Part shown: positions 18,252 through 27,423 of the stretch, piece after piece
Layout of the letters: each line of letters begins with the position of its first letter
Position numbering within the stretch: the stretch's first letter is position 1
Assembly: GCA_963702935.1 (NCBI GenBank)
Contig: OY969772.1
Coordinates: forward strand, 3,100,001-3,164,000
Direction of reading: 5' to 3'
Length of the DNA: 64,000 nt
DNA from: DAOTWA01 sp963702935
GTDB lineage: Bacteria > Chloroflexota > Anaerolineae > Anaerolineales > Anaerolineaceae
The notes under the pieces: model-generated
What the model was told of the DNA's origin: nothing
Seen by the model: only the letters and a program-made list of their open reading frames with translations
The model's database searches: none
Program-made: the position numbers and the translations under genes

Positions 18252-18279
18252 AGTATAGCCCATATCATTAAAAATACAA
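18252..18279 (-). promoter_or_regulatory. Promoter of the ATP-grasp gene
   Basis: TTGTAT (18274-18279) and TATACT (18252-18257) are spaced by 16 bp on the minus strand, in the 112-bp gap between divergent genes. Confidence 0.6.
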
Positions 18280-18291
18280 GAGGTTATTTTT

Positions 18292-19479
18292 ATGGATCAC
18301 GAGGGAATTTCCGGACGCCAGAGTCCGTCAGCCGGGGAGGTTTGGGAGGTGGTGCGCCTGTTCCTGCGCCTGGGGCTGACCGCTTTTGGAGGGCCGGCGG
18401 CCCACATCGGCCTGTACCACGACGAGGTGGTGGTGCGCCGCAAGTGGATCGACGACCAGCATTTCCTGGATCTGCTGGGCGCCACCAACCTGATTCCCGG
18501 GCCGAATTCCACGGAAATGGTCATCCACCTCAGCTATCTGCGCGCGGGCTGGATCGGGCTGCTGGCGGGCGGGATCAGCTTCATCCTGCCGGCCATGCTG
18601 ATGGTGCTGGCCCTGGCCTGGGCGTACGTCCGCTACGGCACCACCCCGGCCGCCGGCTGGCTGCTCTACGGCATCAAGCCGGTGGTGATCGCCATCGTGT
18701 TGCAAGCGCTGTGGGGGCTGGGCAAGAAGGCGCTGAAGGATTATCTTTCGGTGGGATTAGGGCTGGTGGTAGTGGCGCTGTATTTCGTACAGGTGAACGA
18801 GCTGGCCCTGCTGCTGGGCGCCGGCCTGCTGGTGATGCTGGTGAAGAACTTTAGCCGCCTGAAGGAGGTGCGCCTCAAGGCGCTCCTCCCGCCGCTGGGA
18901 GGGCTGGCCCTGCCGCTGGCCGTAGCCGCCGGGCAGCCGTTCAGCCTGTTGGGCATGTTCCTGGTGTTCCTCAAGATCGGGGCGGTGCTGTACGGCAGCG
19001 GCTACGTGCTGCTGGCTTATCTGCGGGCGGATTTCGTGCTGCGCCTGGGCTGGCTGACCGACCAGCAGTTGATCGACGCCGTGGCGGTGGGGCAGGTGAC
19101 GCCGGGCCCGGTGTTCACCGCCGCGACCTTCATCGGTTACTTGCTGGGGGGCCTGCCGGGAGCGCTGCTGGCTACGCTGGGCATCTTCCTGCCTTCGTTC
19201 CTCTTCGTGGCCCTCAGCAACCCGCTCATCCCGCGCATCCGTACCTCGCCCTGGGCCAGCGGCTTGCTGGACGGGGTCAACGTGGCCTCGCTGGGCATGA
19301 TGGCGGCGGTGACTTACCAGTTGGGGCAGGCGGCCTTCGTGGACGTTTTCAGCCTGGTCCTGGGGGCGGCCAGCGCGCTGCTGCTGTTCCGGTATAAAGT
19401 CAATTCGATCTGGCTGATCGCGGGGGGCGCGCTGCTGGGAACGGCGTTTGCGGTGGTGCGGGGATTATTAGGCGGATAA
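18292..19479 (+). CDS. chrA: Chromate transporter, ChrA family (two CHR domains)
   Basis: A 395-residue membrane protein with the CHR duplication. The first half carries the signature FLRLGLTAFGGPAAHIG and LLGATNLIPGPNSTEMVIHL, the second the paired FLVFLKIGAVLYGSGYVLLAY and AVGQVTPGPVFTAATFIGYL. About ten hydrophobic spans are visible. The family exports chromate, with sulfate-like chemistry proposed; many environmental members have unproven substrates. An AGAGG Shine-Dalgarno precedes the ATG. It converges with the histidine kinase gene across a long hairpin. Confidence 0.9.
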   Translation: MDHEGISGRQSPSAGEVWEVVRLFLRLGLTAFGGPAAHIGLYHDEVVVRRKWIDDQHFLDLLGATNLIPGPNSTEMVIHLSYLRAGWIGLLAGGISFILPAMLMVLALAWAYVRYGTTPAAGWLLYGIKPVVIAIVLQALWGLGKKALKDYLSVGLGLVVVALYFVQVNELALLLGAGLLVMLVKNFSRLKEVRLKALLPPLGGLALPLAVAAGQPFSLLGMFLVFLKIGAVLYGSGYVLLAYLRADFVLRLGWLTDQQLIDAVAVGQVTPGPVFTAATFIGYLLGGLPGALLATLGIFLPSFLFVALSNPLIPRIRTSPWASGLLDGVNVASLGMMAAVTYQLGQAAFVDVFSLVLGAASALLLFRYKVNSIWLIAGGALLGTAFAVVRGLLGG

Positions 19480-19495
19480 GGCTTTGCACGAAGAA

Positions 19496-19558
19496 AGACC
19501 CTAAAGGTCTGTACAGGAATCCTGATCTTCCTGATTCCGATACAGACCTTTAGGGTCT
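19496..19558. terminator. Bidirectional terminator hairpin between chrA and the kinase gene
   Basis: An exact 18-bp inverted repeat (19496-19513 and 19541-19558) encloses a second partial pairing GGAATC/GATTCC. Each arm also contains its own palindrome AGACC-CTAAA-GGTCT. The right arm overlaps the stop codon of the kinase gene. Confidence 0.75.
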
Positions 19559-21692
19559 AGTGTACGGGCAACGTGAGTGTCACCCGTGTATAGACTCCGG
19601 GGACGCTTTCCAGGGAAAGGGAGCCGCCCACCACGGCCATCATGGTGCTGTGCAGGGCCAGGCCCTGCCCGCTGCCGCGCGACCCTCCCGGCGCGGCGGA
19701 TAGCCCTACGCCGTCGTCCTCGATCTTGATCTGCAGGCCGTCACACCAATCTACGCTCAAAGTCAGGTTCAGGGGGGGCTCGGGGCTGGCCGGGCGGGCG
19801 TAACGCGCGGCGTTGCGCAGGGCCTCGCGGGCGGCGTAAAAGACCACTTCGGCGCTGGTGGCCGGCAGGGAGTCGGCCTCCCGCTCGGCGTCGGGCGCGA
19901 CGCGCCAGGTCACACGGTCGAAGGCGTCGCGTAGCTCGTTGGCGAGCACCTCGCGCAGCGCGCCCAGCAGCCCCAGGCGGGCGACTTCAGGGTTAGGGTT
20001 GGCAGGAATCTCGTGCAGCAGGTCGGCGATCTGGCGATGCACCTGGCTGAGGAGCTGCATGGCTTCCTGGCCGGCCGCGTCGCTGGCGGCGAGCGAGGCG
20101 CTCAATTCGAGCAAGGCGGTGTGCAGGCGCGGCAGGATGTCGTCGTGCAAGACGCGCCGGGCGCGGCGGTCTAGCACCTGGCTCTCGGCCAGGCGCTGGC
20201 GCTGCAGGGCCACCAGGCGGCGGGCGATCTCCACGCTGGCTTGCAAATCCACCAGGCGCTCCCCGCTGGCGCGCGCCACTTCGATCTCCTCCAGGGAATA
20301 GAACCCGCCGTCCTGCTTGTTCCCCAGCAGCAGCAGGCCGATCAGCCCGCGCTCGCTCCACAGGGGCACGGCCCAGGCCATGCCGGCGTACTGGCGCGCG
20401 TCCAGGGGGATGCCGGGGGATTGGGGGGCATCGAAGTGGGCCAGCAGCCCGCCCAGCGCCGACAAGCTCAATTCGGCGTTGGGCGGATAGAGGATGGGAG
20501 CGCCGGCCAGGGGCGCCAGGGGGCCGAGGGGCACCAGGGCGGCCTGGCGCGCGCCCAGCACGTCGCGGCACAGGGCGGCGAAGGTAGTGCTTAGGTCGAT
20601 TTCGAAGGGGGCGGCGCCGCTGGGAGCGGTGAATTGTTCGTATAGCCTTTGGCTGCCGACGAAAGGGCGCAACTGGCGCATGCTCTGCTCGCGCTCGGCG
20701 TGCGTATGCGAGACGAACAAGGCGTAGAAGGCAGTCATCAACAGCAGAGCCAGCAAGAGGATGTAGATGGTGCGCAGTTGCAGGGTCAGGCTCCAGGAGA
20801 CCACGGCGCTCACGCTGGCGGAGAGCAGCACGGCGCCGCGCCACTGGCGCAGGAAACCACGGCGCGGCAGGTTGCCGCCGGTGAAGATCTCGTAGGAGAT
20901 GAGTGCCTGGCCCAGCATCAGCACGGCGGCGGCGATCAGACCGTCTAAGAGCAAGTCCAGCTTGGTGAGGGCCGTGCCCAGGGCCAGGTAGGCCTCGGGA
21001 AAGTTGATTCCCTGGCGGGCATTCAACACCACCCACAGCATCACCCACCCGACCAGCAGGCTGACCACCAGCAGCACGCCGGAGGTGCCCACCAGCCAGG
21101 GGCGCGCGCGGCGGCGGGCCAGGTCGCCCATCAGCCGCCAGGAAGGCCCCGGGCGCAGCAGAGCGTCCAGGGCTAGCAAGATGCACAGCACGATGAACAA
21201 CGGAAATCCCAGCACCAGCAGAGGGACGCCCCACAGGGAGGGCACGTCGGACAGGTCCAACTGGGCCGCCTGGGTGAAGGTAGGGAAGGGATTGGCGAAG
21301 AGCAACAGGCCGACCAACACCAGGGCCAGCAGCACGGTCAGCACGAGCCAGGGCAGTTGGCGGCGGAAGAGCACGCTCTGGCGGTCGTCCCAAAAGCCGG
21401 TGTACCACAGGCTGAGCACGTACCAGGCAAAAGGCGCCGCGATCAACGGCCCCCAGCCGGCATGCCACCAAAAATTAAGCCCCTGGCTGAGCGAATAGAC
21501 GTTCTGGCCCAGGATGGCCGAATGGCTGATGAAGAAAACGCCGCCGATCAGCAGGCCGTAACCGGCCAGCCAGACCCCCCAGGTGCGGCGCTCGGCGTTG
21601 AGCAGCACGGTCAGGCCCAGCCACACTAACAAGATGGTGTTGAACAGGGAGATCCCCAGCGCGGCCCAATCCAGGAGGAAGTTGCCGCTCAC
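19557..21692 (-). CDS. Membrane histidine kinase with GAF-like domain (NarL-group type)
   Basis: A 711-residue sensor kinase. The start is the GTG at 21692 because it overlaps the response-regulator stop as GTGA, with GGGAGG upstream. The N-terminal half is membrane-embedded (roughly ten spans to residue ~340), followed by a GAF-like region (MAWAVPLWSERGLIGLLLLGN), a HisKA_3-like phosphoacceptor segment RRVLHDDILPRLH with His516, and a HATPase domain (EALRNAARYAR, IEDDGVGL, GQGLALHSTM). It should autophosphorylate and signal to the adjacent regulator. The stimulus is unknown. Confidence 0.9.
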   Translation of the reverse strand: MSGNFLLDWAALGISLFNTILLVWLGLTVLLNAERRTWGVWLAGYGLLIGGVFFISHSAILGQNVYSLSQGLNFWWHAGWGPLIAAPFAWYVLSLWYTGFWDDRQSVLFRRQLPWLVLTVLLALVLVGLLLFANPFPTFTQAAQLDLSDVPSLWGVPLLVLGFPLFIVLCILLALDALLRPGPSWRLMGDLARRRARPWLVGTSGVLLVVSLLVGWVMLWVVLNARQGINFPEAYLALGTALTKLDLLLDGLIAAAVLMLGQALISYEIFTGGNLPRRGFLRQWRGAVLLSASVSAVVSWSLTLQLRTIYILLLALLLMTAFYALFVSHTHAEREQSMRQLRPFVGSQRLYEQFTAPSGAAPFEIDLSTTFAALCRDVLGARQAALVPLGPLAPLAGAPILYPPNAELSLSALGGLLAHFDAPQSPGIPLDARQYAGMAWAVPLWSERGLIGLLLLGNKQDGGFYSLEEIEVARASGERLVDLQASVEIARRLVALQRQRLAESQVLDRRARRVLHDDILPRLHTALLELSASLAASDAAGQEAMQLLSQVHRQIADLLHEIPANPNPEVARLGLLGALREVLANELRDAFDRVTWRVAPDAEREADSLPATSAEVVFYAAREALRNAARYARPASPEPPLNLTLSVDWCDGLQIKIEDDGVGLSAAPGGSRGSGQGLALHSTMMAVVGGSLSLESVPGVYTRVTLTLPVH

Positions 21693-22429
21693 TCCCCCTC
21701 CCAGACCAGCCAATCCCCCCGTTCGTCCTGGTAATGAGGCAGGCCCTGGACGTCCCACGCCAGCAGGCGCCCGCTGCGCACGATGATGCTGGCGCGCGTG
21801 CGGGCGACTTTCTCGTCGGTACTGCTCTCGTCCAGGCCCCAGGCGGCGTAGATCTGGCCGTTGGTGCGGCTGATAGTGCGCTTATCGCGAAAGCCCAGGC
21901 GGGCGGCGATCTGCTCGTTGGTCAGGCCCTGGGCGATCATGCGCGCCACGACCTGCTCGTTGGGCTCCAGCAGCTCCATGGGGGATTGCTCGTCCTTGTG
22001 GCGCACTTCCTGGACGCGGGCTTCGATCTCCGGGTCGATGAAGCTGCGCCCGGCCACGGCGTCCTGCAGCAGGGGCACGATCATCTGTGGCAGCAAATAA
22101 TTGGATTTGCGCACGTAAGCGTAATGGCTGAGAATGCCCGAGCGGCGGAAGTCGCGGTAATAATCGTCGTCGTCCTGGATGGAATAGAAGACGACCGGCA
22201 GACGCGGAAACTCGCGGCGGATGGCGACCGCCGCCTGGATGCCGTTCATTTCCCCGGCAAGCTGCACGTCCATGAGGATCACCTGGGGCGGCTCACGCAG
22301 GCAGTGGGCCAGGGCGCCCTCGCCGTTATCGTAGGCGCCCACGACGCGCACGGCCAGGGTGGCTTCCAGCCCGGTTTTCAGCGCCTGGCGCAGCTTGAGG
22401 TTGTCTTCGACCAGCAGACAGTCTAACAT
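21689..22429 (-). CDS. Response regulator with REC and C-terminal HTH-like domain
   Basis: A 246-residue protein from the ATG at 22429 (GGAG 5 nt upstream). The receiver domain has the acidic pair Glu8/Asp9 (LLVEDN) and the phosphoacceptor Asp54 in VILMDVQLAG, with a lysine in YVRKSNY. The C-terminal part (LEPNEQVVARMIAQGLTNEQIAARLGFRDKRTIS, read in pieces) resembles a LuxR-type helix-turn-helix. It is the upstream gene of a two-gene kinase/regulator operon and probably controls transcription. Confidence 0.9.
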   Translation of the reverse strand: MLDCLLVEDNLKLRQALKTGLEATLAVRVVGAYDNGEGALAHCLREPPQVILMDVQLAGEMNGIQAAVAIRREFPRLPVVFYSIQDDDDYYRDFRRSGILSHYAYVRKSNYLLPQMIVPLLQDAVAGRSFIDPEIEARVQEVRHKDEQSPMELLEPNEQVVARMIAQGLTNEQIAARLGFRDKRTISRTNGQIYAAWGLDESSTDEKVARTRASIIVRSGRLLAWDVQGLPHYQDERGDWLVWEGE

Positions 22430-22588
22430 TTCTTCTCCAAAGTGCAATCATAGCCTCGCTCAAGGCAGCCTGTCAAGCACCCGTGTGCCTCCAGTTGCGT
22501 CCCTGGGCGGTGGCCCGGCCGGCGCTCCCGGCGTAGAATGAGCCTGGATAGATACGATCAAACACAGTTAATGGGAGGAATCTCAGGT

Positions 22589-24206
22589 ATGAACATCCAA
22601 CATGGTACGCGGCTGGGGCTGGCGGCCCTGGCCGTCGCCTGGAGCTTCGATCTGCTTTTCTGGGGGAAAGCGCCCGGCGTCTCCTTTTTCGTCTTCGTCC
22701 TCATTTGTCTGGTCGCCGGGGGGCTGCTCACCTTTTGGGAAAAGCTGCGCCCGGCCCGCGACAGCCTGTGGCTGCTGCTGTTGGCCGGATTGTTCGCCGC
22801 GATGACTTTCCTGCGCAGCGAGCCGATTACCTTGCTGGTCGACGTGAGTTCTGGCGCTGGCGGCCATGGGAGTCCTGGCGCTCACCTGGCGGGGAGGGCG
22901 CTGGTTGAGATATAGCCTGAGCGATTACGTGGTGGGGGCGCTGCGCCTGGCGAGCAGCAGCCTGTCGAAACCGGTGCTGTTTTATTTCGGGCGGGCAAAA
23001 GCCGGGAAGCCGACCCAAGAGGCGGGCGCCGGCGAAGCGGCCGCTCCGGCGCGGCCCTCAGCCGCGAGCGGGCAGGTGGTGCCGGTGCTGCGCGGTATTC
23101 TGCTGGCCATCCCCGTGCTGGCCATCATGGCGGCTTTGCTGGCAGCCGCCGACCCGATCTTCTCTCAGCAACTGAATGCCTTCTTGCAGATCTTCCGCAT
23201 CGACAAGATCGGGGAGTACATCTTCCGCGCCATTTACATTGCCATCCTGGCCTACCTGTTGATCGGGGTTTACCTGCACGCACTGACCGCCAGCCAGGAA
23301 GAAAAGCTGATCGGGGTGGAGAAGGCCTGGGTGCCCAGCTTTCTGGGCTGCACCGAGGCGATGGTGGTGCTGGGCAGCGTGGATTTGCTGTTCGCTTTCT
23401 TCGTGGGCATCCAGTTTCGCTATTTCTTCGGCGGGCAGGCCAACATCCACCTGCAGGGCTATACCTACGCGGAATACGCCCGGCGCGGGTTCGGAGAGCT
23501 GCTGGGCGTGGCGGTGATCAGCCTGCTGCTCTTCCTGAGCCTGAGCGCGATCACTCGCCGGGAAAAACCCTGGCAGCGCAGGGTCTTTTCGGGGCTGGGC
23601 ATCGGCCTGGTCGTGTTGGTAGCGGTCATCCTCGTCTCGGCTTTCCAGCGCTTGTTGATGTACGAAGCCGCTTACGGCTTTACGCGCATCCGCACCTATA
23701 CCCACGTGTTTATGATCTGGGTCGGCGTGCTCCTGCTGGCGACGGTGGCGCTCGAGCTGGTGGGGCGCCAGCGCAGCTTTGCCCTGGCGCTGGCCCTGGT
23801 CGCCATTGGCTTCGGCGTCACGCTCAACCTGCTCAACGTGGACGGTTTCATTGTCCGCCAGAACCTGGCGCGGGCGGAGAACGGCGGGGAGCTGGACGCG
23901 CAGTACCTGAACAGCCTGTCCTACGATGCCGTCCCGGCCTTGGCGGGAGAATTCGACGGCGGCCGGCTGCCGGCCTCCCTGAACGACCAGGTGGGGGGCG
24001 TGCTGGCCTGCTGGACGACGGATTCCCGGCTGGGCCAATCGCGGCCCTGGCAGTCTTTCCAACTGGCGCAATATCGGGCCGGTGTGCTCCTGAATGCGCA
24101 CAAGGCCGAGCTGGCAGCCTATCCGTTGCAGCAGGTGGACGGCCAATGGCGGGTCAAGGTGGGGGAGACTGTGAGGCCGTGTTTTGGTTATGGGGGGATG
24201 GATTAG
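22589..24206 (+). CDS. DUF4173-like polytopic membrane protein with apparent +1 frameshift
   Basis: The first part (from ATG 22589, MNIQHGTRLGLAALAVAW) runs in one frame to LLVDV and the rest continues one base later as VLALAAMGVLALTWRGGRW. Deleting one A near 22846 joins them. The combined ~540-residue protein has about a dozen hydrophobic spans and ends in a soluble domain containing a CW-type stretch. The overall pattern (SLSDYVVGALRL, ADPIFSQQL, RTYTHVFMIW, NVDGFIVRQNLAR) matches DUF4173/DUF4153 proteins of unknown function. It is divergent from the two-component genes. Confidence 0.75.
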
Positions 24207-24215
24207 GGGCTGGCG

Positions 24216-24347
24216 GTCAGGCAATCAGGGATCAGGCAACCAGGGATCAGGCAATCAGGGATCAGGCAATCGGGGATCAGGCGATCAGGGATCAGGCGAT
24301 CGGGGATCAGGCAATCGGGGATCAGGCAATCGGGGATCAGGTGATTA
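24216..24347. repeat. 15-bp direct tandem repeat, about nine units
   Basis: Units of the form GGATCAGGCAATCAG with A/G changes at a few positions follow the DUF4173 stop codon. The period of 15 leaves an open frame encoding AIRDQ/AIGDQ repeats, which I regard as incidental. Related GATCAGG/CCTGATC units recur at 61.33-61.45 kb. Confidence 0.9.
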
Positions 24348-24353
24348 CTGATC

Positions 24354-24413
24354 CCTGGACACTGGACACTGGACACTGGTCACTGGACACTGGTCACTGG
24401 ACACTGGTCACTG
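24354..24413. repeat. 7-bp tandem repeat ACACTGG/TCACTGG
   Basis: Eight or so head-to-tail heptamers follow directly on the 15-bp array. The ISKra4-like element inserted a few bases beyond it. Confidence 0.85.
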
Positions 24414-24429
24414 ATTCCTGAACCCCTTT

Positions 24430-25870
24430 GGGTGCATCCCAGAAACGTGGAGGAAGTGAGATAATAGGACAGTAATACTCCTAATAGAGGTTGCTGTCAT
24501 GAAGAAAACCCGAGCACAAAGGCAAACGGAATTAAAGGCGAAAGCCGATGAAATCATCGAGCAATTGCTGAATTGGACAGACGAGAACCAAAAGCCCAGC
24601 TTGACGCAAATCGAGGATATCGTTTTGAAATTGCGCGGTGAACTTGGTCAGGCGATGATTGAGAATGTGGTCAGTGGGCAAGAAGCGGTGCAACCAGTGG
24701 AAGAGATACGCTGTAGCCAGTGTGGGCGAGCAATGCAGAACAAAGGGAAGCGCGAGAGGCAGATGGAAACTCGAGCGGGAGAAGTTGAGCTCAGCCGGGG
24801 ATATTACACCTGTCCGGAATGTGGAGGCAGGATTTTTCCCCCTGGATGAACAACTCGGGCTACAAGACAAGCATATGAGTGAGGGGGTGGGGAAATTAGT
24901 GGTTTGGCTGAGTGGGATGATGCCATTTGAGCGGGTAGAGCAGGTGTTGGAGCAAGTGGGACAGCTGCATGTATCGCGCAATAGTGCTTGGCGCGAGGCC
25001 AACCGCTGGGGGGAAGGATTACGTCAGGCAGAAATGGCTGAAGCCGAGCAAGCGGGGCAGGTGGAAATGCGGGGAGGGGTCGTTCCAGGAGAAAGCCTGC
25101 GCTCTGAACGCCTGGGGGTGAGTCTGGATGGGTTCATGATCAATGTACGCGAAGAAGGCTGGAAAGAAGTGAAGGCTGGGAGTGTCTTTCGGGTAGAGAA
25201 AAGGGGAAAAATGGACGAAATCACCCAAGAGGAACTGGAAGTGGGTCAAGCCGTCGAGAATAGTTATGTGGCTTACCTGGGTGGGCCGGAGGTGTTTGGG
25301 GAGAAGTTGTGGGCAGAAGCCAGAAGAAGACGCTGGACAACGGCAGGCGATACCCAGGTGGTAGCTGATGGAGCGGTTTGGATCTGGAATCTAGCCTCCG
25401 ACCACTTTTATGATAGTGTTCAGGTGGTCGATTGGTCCCATGCGAAATCTCACCTGGCGCATGCCGCCCAGTTGCTATATGGTGAAGGAACCAACCTGGC
25501 GCAGCGTTGGCTCAATGACCAGGAAACCCGTTTGTATCAAGGCCAAGCTGAAGATATAGCAGCCACGATCCGGGATTCGGCCAACAAAGACGCAGCCAAC
25601 GCAGCGGAGTTACTCACGGAAGCAGGCTATTTTGAGAGCAATAAGAGACGCATGGAATATCTGGACCGGCGTATGGAAGGGTGGGTCATTGGAAGCGGCA
25701 TGATCGAAAGTGGGGCCAAACAATACCAGGCTCGTTTCAAAGGGCCAGGAATGCAATGGAGCCGAAAGGGAGCAGAAAGATTATTACCGGTACGAACGGC
25801 TATTTTGAGTAACCGTTTTGATGAACTGTGGCATCGTGTTTACTACTCGCCAAATAATTGAGATGCACCC
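24430..25870 (+). mobile_element. ISKra4-like insertion sequence, copy 1 (1441 bp)
   Basis: The ends are GGGTGCATC and GATGCACCC, a perfect 9-bp terminal inverted repeat. The flanks carry an 8-bp direct repeat ACCCCTTT (24422-24429 and 25871-25878). The only difference I saw from copy 2 is one synonymous base (G at 25120 versus A at 30593), so transposition within this genome is recent. It landed between a tandem repeat and the tRNA-Sec gene. Confidence 0.92.
24499..25861 (+). CDS. ISKra4-like transposase, two frames joined by a +1 shift (copy 1)
   Basis: The first frame (24499-24849, 116 residues) carries paired zinc motifs CSQCG and CPECGG and ends ...RIFPPG. The second frame continues one base later as FPLDEQLGLQDKHMSEG and runs to 25861. 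Catalytic-type motifs are ADGAVWIWNLA, VVDWSHAKSHL and GSGMIESGAKQYQARFKG, as in ISKra4-family DDE enzymes. The shift would take place on TTT-CCC-C-CTG just before the TGA at 24847. The identical arrangement in copy 2 suggests programmed +1 frameshifting rather than decay. Combined length is about 453 residues. Confidence 0.85.
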
Positions 25871-25920
25871 ACCCCTTTCCCACAATTGACAGCCTTAAGC
25901 CGTTAGAGTATGCTTAACCC

Positions 25921-26015
25921 GGGGATGGTTAAGTCCCGGTGGGCTTCCCGGTCTTCAAAACCGGTGGCGGGTCGCGTGGCGGGCCGTAGTGGGTTCGAAC
26001 TCCCATCCATTCCCG
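25921..26015 (+). tRNA. selC: tRNA-Sec (anticodon UCA)
   Basis: The 95-nt sequence folds with an 8-bp acceptor stem (GGGGATGG with CCATTCCC, one G-U), a 6-bp D stem closed by a 4-nt loop (AAGTCC-CGGT-GGGCTT), anticodon loop CTTCAAA on a CCGGT/ACCGG stem, and a 7-bp variable arm with one mismatch (GGGTCGC/GCGGGCC). These are diagnostic of selenocysteine tRNA. The discriminator is G and no CCA is encoded. The T-loop reads TTCGAACT, eight rather than seven bases, which would be normal if one A were removed. It implies selA, selB and selD elsewhere in the genome. Confidence 0.88.
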
Positions 26016-26051
26016 CTGAGCATCTCGTGAGGTTTTATCGGTTAGGAGCCT

Positions 26052-27260
26052 ATGATAGCCACTTCTACTTCCTCGACTTATACACCTGAAGTGTTGAACA
26101 GCCTGGTGACGCGTGTCTTTGCCATCGACGATTTTACCCTGGGGGACGCCAAGCAGAATTACATCATGCGTTACCGCGGCCATTTGCTGGATTCCAATTC
26201 GTCGGCGGCCTACGATCGCTTGAGCGGCCTGACCCAGCCGTACGGCATCACCCCCCTGTTTCGTAATTCCGCGGGCAGCCAGGAGATCATCCTGGTGCCC
26301 AGCTTGAACCTAACCCAATCCAGGACCTGGATCAATCTCGTCTTGCTGGGGGTCACGATCGTCAGTGTGGTCTGGACGGGCGCCAATTACAGCCCGAGCG
26401 AGCCCCTCAACGGGAACTTGCTGCACGACATCGGGGCCGCCTTGCCGTTCGCGGCCAGCTTGATGGCGATCCTGTTGGCGCACGAGTTTGGGCATTACCT
26501 GGTGGGGCGTTACCACAAGGCGCACGTTTCGCTGCCTTATTTCCTGCCCCTGCCGTTCCCGATCAGTCCTTTCGGGACCATGGGGGCCTTTATCAATATG
26601 AAAGAGCCGCCTAAGAACCGCAGCATCCTGCTCGACATCGGCATCGCCGGTCCCCTGGCCGGGCTGATCGTGGCCATCCCGGTGCTGCTGTACGGGCTGT
26701 CGATCTCCACGGTAGACCGCATTCCGAGCTTCTTCCCGCCGGGAACGGGCATCAGCTTCGAGGGCAATTCGCTGCTCTACCTGCTGGCGAAATTTGCCGT
26801 CTTCAAGCAATGGCTGCCGCTGCCGCTCAACTTCGGCGGCCTGCCGCCCCTGCTCTACTGGACGCGCTATTTCTTCACCGGGCAGCCTTTGCCCCTGGGC
26901 GGGCTGGACGTCACCGTCAGCCCGGTGGCCTGGGCGGGCTGGGCCGGCATCCTGGTGACCTCGCTGAATCTGATCCCGGCCGGCCAGCTCGACGGCGGGC
27001 ACATGCTGTACGTTCTGGTGGGGGCGCGGGGGTCGCGCCGGATCCTGCCGCTCATCCTGGCGGCGCTGGTGGTGCTGGGTTTCTTCTGGAGCGGCTGGTG
27101 GTTATGGGCGTTCCTGATTTTCCTGCTGGGGCGCTATTACGCCGAGCCTCTGGACCAGATCACACCCCTGGACGGGCGGCGCAAGGCCCTGGCGGTGCTG
27201 GCGTTGTTCATCTTCGTCCTGGTGTTTACGCCTATCCCGCTGGCAATCGTTGGCGGTTGA
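26052..27260 (+). CDS. Site-2 protease-like membrane metallopeptidase (M50 family)
   Basis: A 402-residue polytopic protein with the zinc motif HEFGH at residues 144-148 inside a hydrophobic span and the partner motif NLIPAGQLDGGHM, whose Asp314 would be the third ligand. The N-terminal ~85 residues form a soluble extension and a P-rich loop (PLPFPISPFG) follows the first catalytic span. Family members cleave membrane-bound regulators or signal-peptide remnants. The start has AGGAG 4 nt upstream and lies only 36 bp after tRNA-Sec. Confidence 0.9.
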   Translation: MIATSTSSTYTPEVLNSLVTRVFAIDDFTLGDAKQNYIMRYRGHLLDSNSSAAYDRLSGLTQPYGITPLFRNSAGSQEIILVPSLNLTQSRTWINLVLLGVTIVSVVWTGANYSPSEPLNGNLLHDIGAALPFAASLMAILLAHEFGHYLVGRYHKAHVSLPYFLPLPFPISPFGTMGAFINMKEPPKNRSILLDIGIAGPLAGLIVAIPVLLYGLSISTVDRIPSFFPPGTGISFEGNSLLYLLAKFAVFKQWLPLPLNFGGLPPLLYWTRYFFTGQPLPLGGLDVTVSPVAWAGWAGILVTSLNLIPAGQLDGGHMLYVLVGARGSRRILPLILAALVVLGFFWSGWWLWAFLIFLLGRYYAEPLDQITPLDGRRKALAVLALFIFVLVFTPIPLAIVGG

Positions 27261-27281
27261 GCTTAACGCGCGTCTGGGATG

Positions 27282-27314
27282 CAGAGCCGGGATTCCGCCG
27301 GCTCTGTTTGATTT
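27282..27314 (+). terminator. Terminator after the site-2 protease gene
   Basis: CAGAGCCGG (27282-27290) pairs with CCGGCTCTG (27298-27306), followed by TTTGATTT. Confidence 0.75.
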
Positions 27315-27423
27315 GTATTCATTAATGAAAGGCCGCCTGGGTTTGCAGGAAAGGCGCATTCAAGTTAAACTTGAGAGCGTTGGCGGGCTGTGGCCCGATT
27401 CCCAAGATGGGTGTTGACCTACA

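Noticed and set aside
24216..24413. Possible CRISPR array
   Set aside because: The 15-bp and 7-bp units are contiguous, with no unique spacers and no cas genes nearby.
24146..24421. A 91-codon frame with AIRDQ pentapeptide repeats
   Set aside because: It arises because the 15-bp tandem repeat keeps one frame open; it starts inside the DUF4173-like gene and has no start signals of its own.
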